A stretch of 21,814 bases of DNA from Paulinella micropora (taxonomy: Eukaryota; Cercozoa; Imbricatea; Euglyphida). Where the stretch lies: NCBI GenBank assembly GCA_009731375.1, contig BJOX01000078.1:129613-151426 (forward strand), read 5' to 3'. The position numbers were made by a program, and so were the translations under genes. Positions 19,855 to 21,814 of the stretch are shown here, piece by piece; within the stretch, counting starts at the first letter, position 1, and each line of letters opens with the position of its first letter. The notes under the pieces are model-generated. The model was not told where the DNA came from. It made no database searches and was given only the letters and a program-made list of their open reading frames with translations.

Positions 19855-19925
19855 ATTATTATTATTATTATTATGATTATTATTATCATTGTTATTGTTA
19901 TTATTACTATTATTGTTATTGCTAT
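19595..19925. repeat. GATA/GGTA and (TTA)n arrays upstream of exon 1
   Basis: GGTA and GATA repeats at about 19597-19712 form the acceptor tract of exon 1 on the minus strand. (TTA)n with TCA units lies at about 19766-19925. The 50 bp between them are unique. Confidence 0.92.
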
Positions 19926-20255
19926 TCTGGAGGGGTGCACAAGATGGCACTCCACGGGAAGAGGAGGTGGTTGGGCCTCTCCCCACGAAGGTGACCGCTT
20001 GGGGAGGGCGGTCACCGGGATATGCGCAACTCTCAACTGGGCATTTACTCGGTAGGGGTTCGGCCAGGCAGGTTGTGGGGTTGTCTGTTGGATTGTTGGT
20101 TGGCTCGTTTTTCTTGGCTGTTGGTTTGGGTCTGGTTTCCTGGTTAGCCCATTTTCGCCGAATTTCCTGCCGAGTAAATGCCTGGGGGCTTCCAGTTCCG
20201 GTTTGGTGATCTTGTTGAGGTGAGCATTCGGAGGAAACAGTACCGAGATGGGTTG

Positions 20256-20341
20256 AAGATAGGATTCACATTGAGCCGAGATGGGGCTGAGTTGACCTGT
20301 TCCAACTCGGCTCCATTTCGGCTTCATGTTAATCCTATCTT
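20256..20341 (+). repeat. 38-bp hairpin with 10-base loop
   Basis: Arms 20256-20293 and 20304-20341 pair with 32 Watson-Crick pairs, four positions that would be G-U in RNA and two mismatches, around GACCTGTTCC. As RNA this is a very stable stem. Confidence 0.85.
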
Positions 20342-20763
20342 CATCCTATCTGGGTTTTGTCTCCTCCCTATCTTCGCTTCTTCGGGGTTGCCTAACTGGA
20401 ACACATGATGAGCGCACGTTGGAGAGGGGCTTCAGTCGGTCCCAATGCCTTGCCAGTGCCTTGCTGCGTTGCCGTGCCTTGCCCCATGCATTCACACCCT
20501 CCACCGTTGCATTTCTAACTGAGCAACTTCGGGTGGGATTTACTATACTTGTCTGTAAGACCCTATAGGTACCGCTAGGTTCGCGCCTTCTATACCCACG
20601 TGGGGGAGGACTTTCAGCGGCACGCCGTCCGATCTGGCTCCACTCGGGGACACCCGTACCTCATGATGTGTATTGTTAGGAGCAGCTGAAAGTCCATAAG
20701 GCATGAGAGTAGAGGCGTTGGCGATGCGATGGAGAGTGTGTGTAGTGCGTGAGGCAGGTTCTG

Positions 20764-20773
20764 NNNNNNNNNN
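20764..20773. other. Assembly gap of 10 N
   Basis: Ten unknown bases. TTCTG ends the left flank and recurs one base into the right flank. Confidence 0.95.
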
Positions 20774-20932
20774 CTTCTGGTGACGCTGGGGGTGCTGGCG
20801 GGCGCCCAAGGGCACGAAGCGACGCGGCAGCGTCCAGTGACACCGGCGGAAATGCGTGTAGTGTGTGTTGCAGATACAGCCGATGATTTGCATGGGCGGG
20901 CGCTTTCTTCGGCGTAAAGAGGCGCGGCGGTG

Positions 20933-21814
20933 ATGGCCAGCGACATTGGCCGTCTACTACTCTCAATGGATTACAAATACGCGAAGCACGGAGCTACCAC
21001 TGTGGACCTTATGGGACAAGGTAGAATCGCCGAAGACCTGGACAATCCCCGTGGGAATGCCTCTTCGACGGGCTCTGGCCCGATGTCCCAGGATGGGAGG
21101 ATGAGGGCTCGCGTATATGACGACATTCCTGAACCACGTGGAGAGGCTATCTTAGCTGCGCCTCATCCTTCCTCCCCAAACCTGGCACACGGGTCGGCGC
21201 TTCAACATAAGGCGAGCGGCGCTATATGGCAGATGGCACCGCCGCCTCGACGGTACCGGCGGGTAGATCGGTACGACAAGGACGGGCGTAATCTGATTGT
21301 CTGGGGGCTCTCAGAACGCGCCAATCTACAGGAGATCGCCTCCAAAATGAGCGGTCTTGGTCTGGTGGTCCCGGTAATGGAGTGGCAAGGCCAGCGAATG
21401 TCTCGTCACCTGGAGCTGGTCTACGAGGACGATGACAGCAGGCAGACGGCGTTGCAGCAACTCAAACATCTCAAATTCTTCGGCAGAGGGGTCAATGTGG
21501 CCCTTGGGCGCAGGTTCAGGGACAGGGAACGTGTCCGAAGGCTTATTCGCATCCATCTGCGTGGGGAAGCGGCGGTCCGGAAGGAGGAAGCTGCGACGGG
21601 ATATCGCGTCTTGCCTCTGCATGAAGAATGTGTTGATGATGTGCAGGTGGTGTCTTCGGTATTGGCTGCCGATGCACCTGAGTGTGTGTCTGAGTGTGCT
21701 GATGTGCAGGTGGTGCCCCTGCATTCGGCGGCCAGTGCAGTGGGGGACCAACCTGCGCAAGCACCTGCAGAGGGGGGCAGCACGAGGGCGGAAGCCAAGC
21801 GCGGCCGTCGGGTC
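20933..21814 (+). CDS. LINE-like ORF1 protein with RRM-like domain (3' partial)
   Basis: The first ATG after an in-frame TAA (20915-20917) is at 20933 in the sequence GTGATGG; another ATG is at 20966. The frame stays open for 294 codons to the window end, so the C-terminus is not seen. The first 110 residues are polar and low in structure. From about residue 111 (21266) it reads DRYDKDGRNLIVWGLSE, a helix, a strand with SRHLELVYEDD, a helix, then LKFFGRGVNVALGRRF and DRERVRRLI. This strand-helix-strand order with 'NLIVWGL', 'R-x-L-x-L', 'L-K-x-x-G-V-x-V' and a final 'R-x-R' is that of the RRM-like domain in ORF1 proteins of non-LTR retrotransposons. Its likely role is RNA binding in the element's ribonucleoprotein. 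An Ala/Glu/Cys-rich linker with two copies of ADVQVV/DDVQVV follows. Confidence 0.6.
   Translation, partial: MASDIGRLLLSMDYKYAKHGATTVDLMGQGRIAEDLDNPRGNASSTGSGPMSQDGRMRARVYDDIPEPRGEAILAAPHPSSPNLAHGSALQHKASGAIWQMAPPPRRYRRVDRYDKDGRNLIVWGLSERANLQEIASKMSGLGLVVPVMEWQGQRMSRHLELVYEDDDSRQTALQQLKHLKFFGRGVNVALGRRFRDRERVRRLIRIHLRGEAAVRKEEAATGYRVLPLHEECVDDVQVVSSVLAADAPECVSECADVQVVPLHSAASAVGDQPAQAPAEGGSTRAEAKRGRRV

Larger units (their letters stand above)
19926..20932 (+). promoter_or_regulatory. Structured non-coding region upstream of LINE-like ORF1
   Basis: About 1 kb of unique DNA with several inverted repeats: 19990-19998 with 20008-20016 (GGTGACCGC, perfect); about 20040-20056 with 20167-20183 (GGCATTTACTCGG, near-perfect); 20256-20293 with 20304-20341 (38-bp arms); and 20608-20618 with 20685-20695 (GGACTTTCAGC, perfect). 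It may be the 5' UTR and internal promoter of the element whose ORF starts at 20933. It may also hide the missing first exon or exons of the hydrolase on the other strand, which I could not identify. A 10-base gap lies at 20764-20773. Confidence 0.45.

Noticed and set aside
20543-20893. Minus-strand frame considered as the missing hydrolase N-terminus
   Set aside because: It crosses a gap of unknown length. A segment with VRVSPSGARSDGVPLKVL is only vaguely like a hydrolase start, and no phase-compatible donor was found.

Overview
This is nuclear DNA of a eukaryote. It has spliced short exons with GT-AG introns, an LTR retrotransposon, a LINE-type ORF1, and very dense tri- and tetranucleotide microsatellites; there are no bacterial operon signals. 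The lineage cannot be fixed from the sequence. A protist such as an alveolate is only a guess.

Layout. (1) Positions 1-5865 (+) hold a Ty3/Gypsy-type retrotransposon whose 5' end is outside the window. In order: gag; a CCCH zinc finger plus RGG-box segment; one in-frame TGA; an aspartic protease; the N-terminal start of reverse transcriptase; then, after an internal deletion of most of RT and RNase H, a complete-looking integrase with its GPY/F module and a long unrecognised tail. Frame changes and the deletion make this copy non-autonomous. A probable 3' LTR follows (about 5857-6402). (2) Positions 6413-8395 are gene-poor, AT-rich DNA with two assembly gaps (6403-6412 and 7586-7781) and poly-T/TTTC tracts. 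(3) Positions 8396-19594 (minus strand) hold a gene that appears in no single open frame: a dienelactone hydrolase (carboxymethylenebutenolidase) family gene. I assembled ten short exons (39-95 nt, 672 nt in all, 223 codons plus stop). All nine introns are GT-AG, the phases agree, and the Cys-Asp-His triad is present in the usual order. The N-terminal exon or exons were not found. About 94% of the 11.2 kb locus is intron, mostly microsatellite. (4) Positions 19920-20932 are structured non-coding DNA with strong hairpins. It precedes a LINE-like ORF1 (20933 to the window end, +).

Main discovery. The hydrolase introns contain many decayed partial copies of the neighbouring exons, each separated or interrupted by microsatellite arrays. 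One copy has exons 3 and 4 joined in frame without the intron; one exon-1 copy appears split by about 480 bp of GATA repeat. This suggests the introns grew by repeated tandem duplication of exon-plus-microsatellite units. Other items of note are a TGA-CGG stop between gag and pol (the context of known readthrough stops), a 172-bp MITE with TA flanks in intron 6, and a 547-bp unit with 65-bp direct terminal repeats in intron 1.
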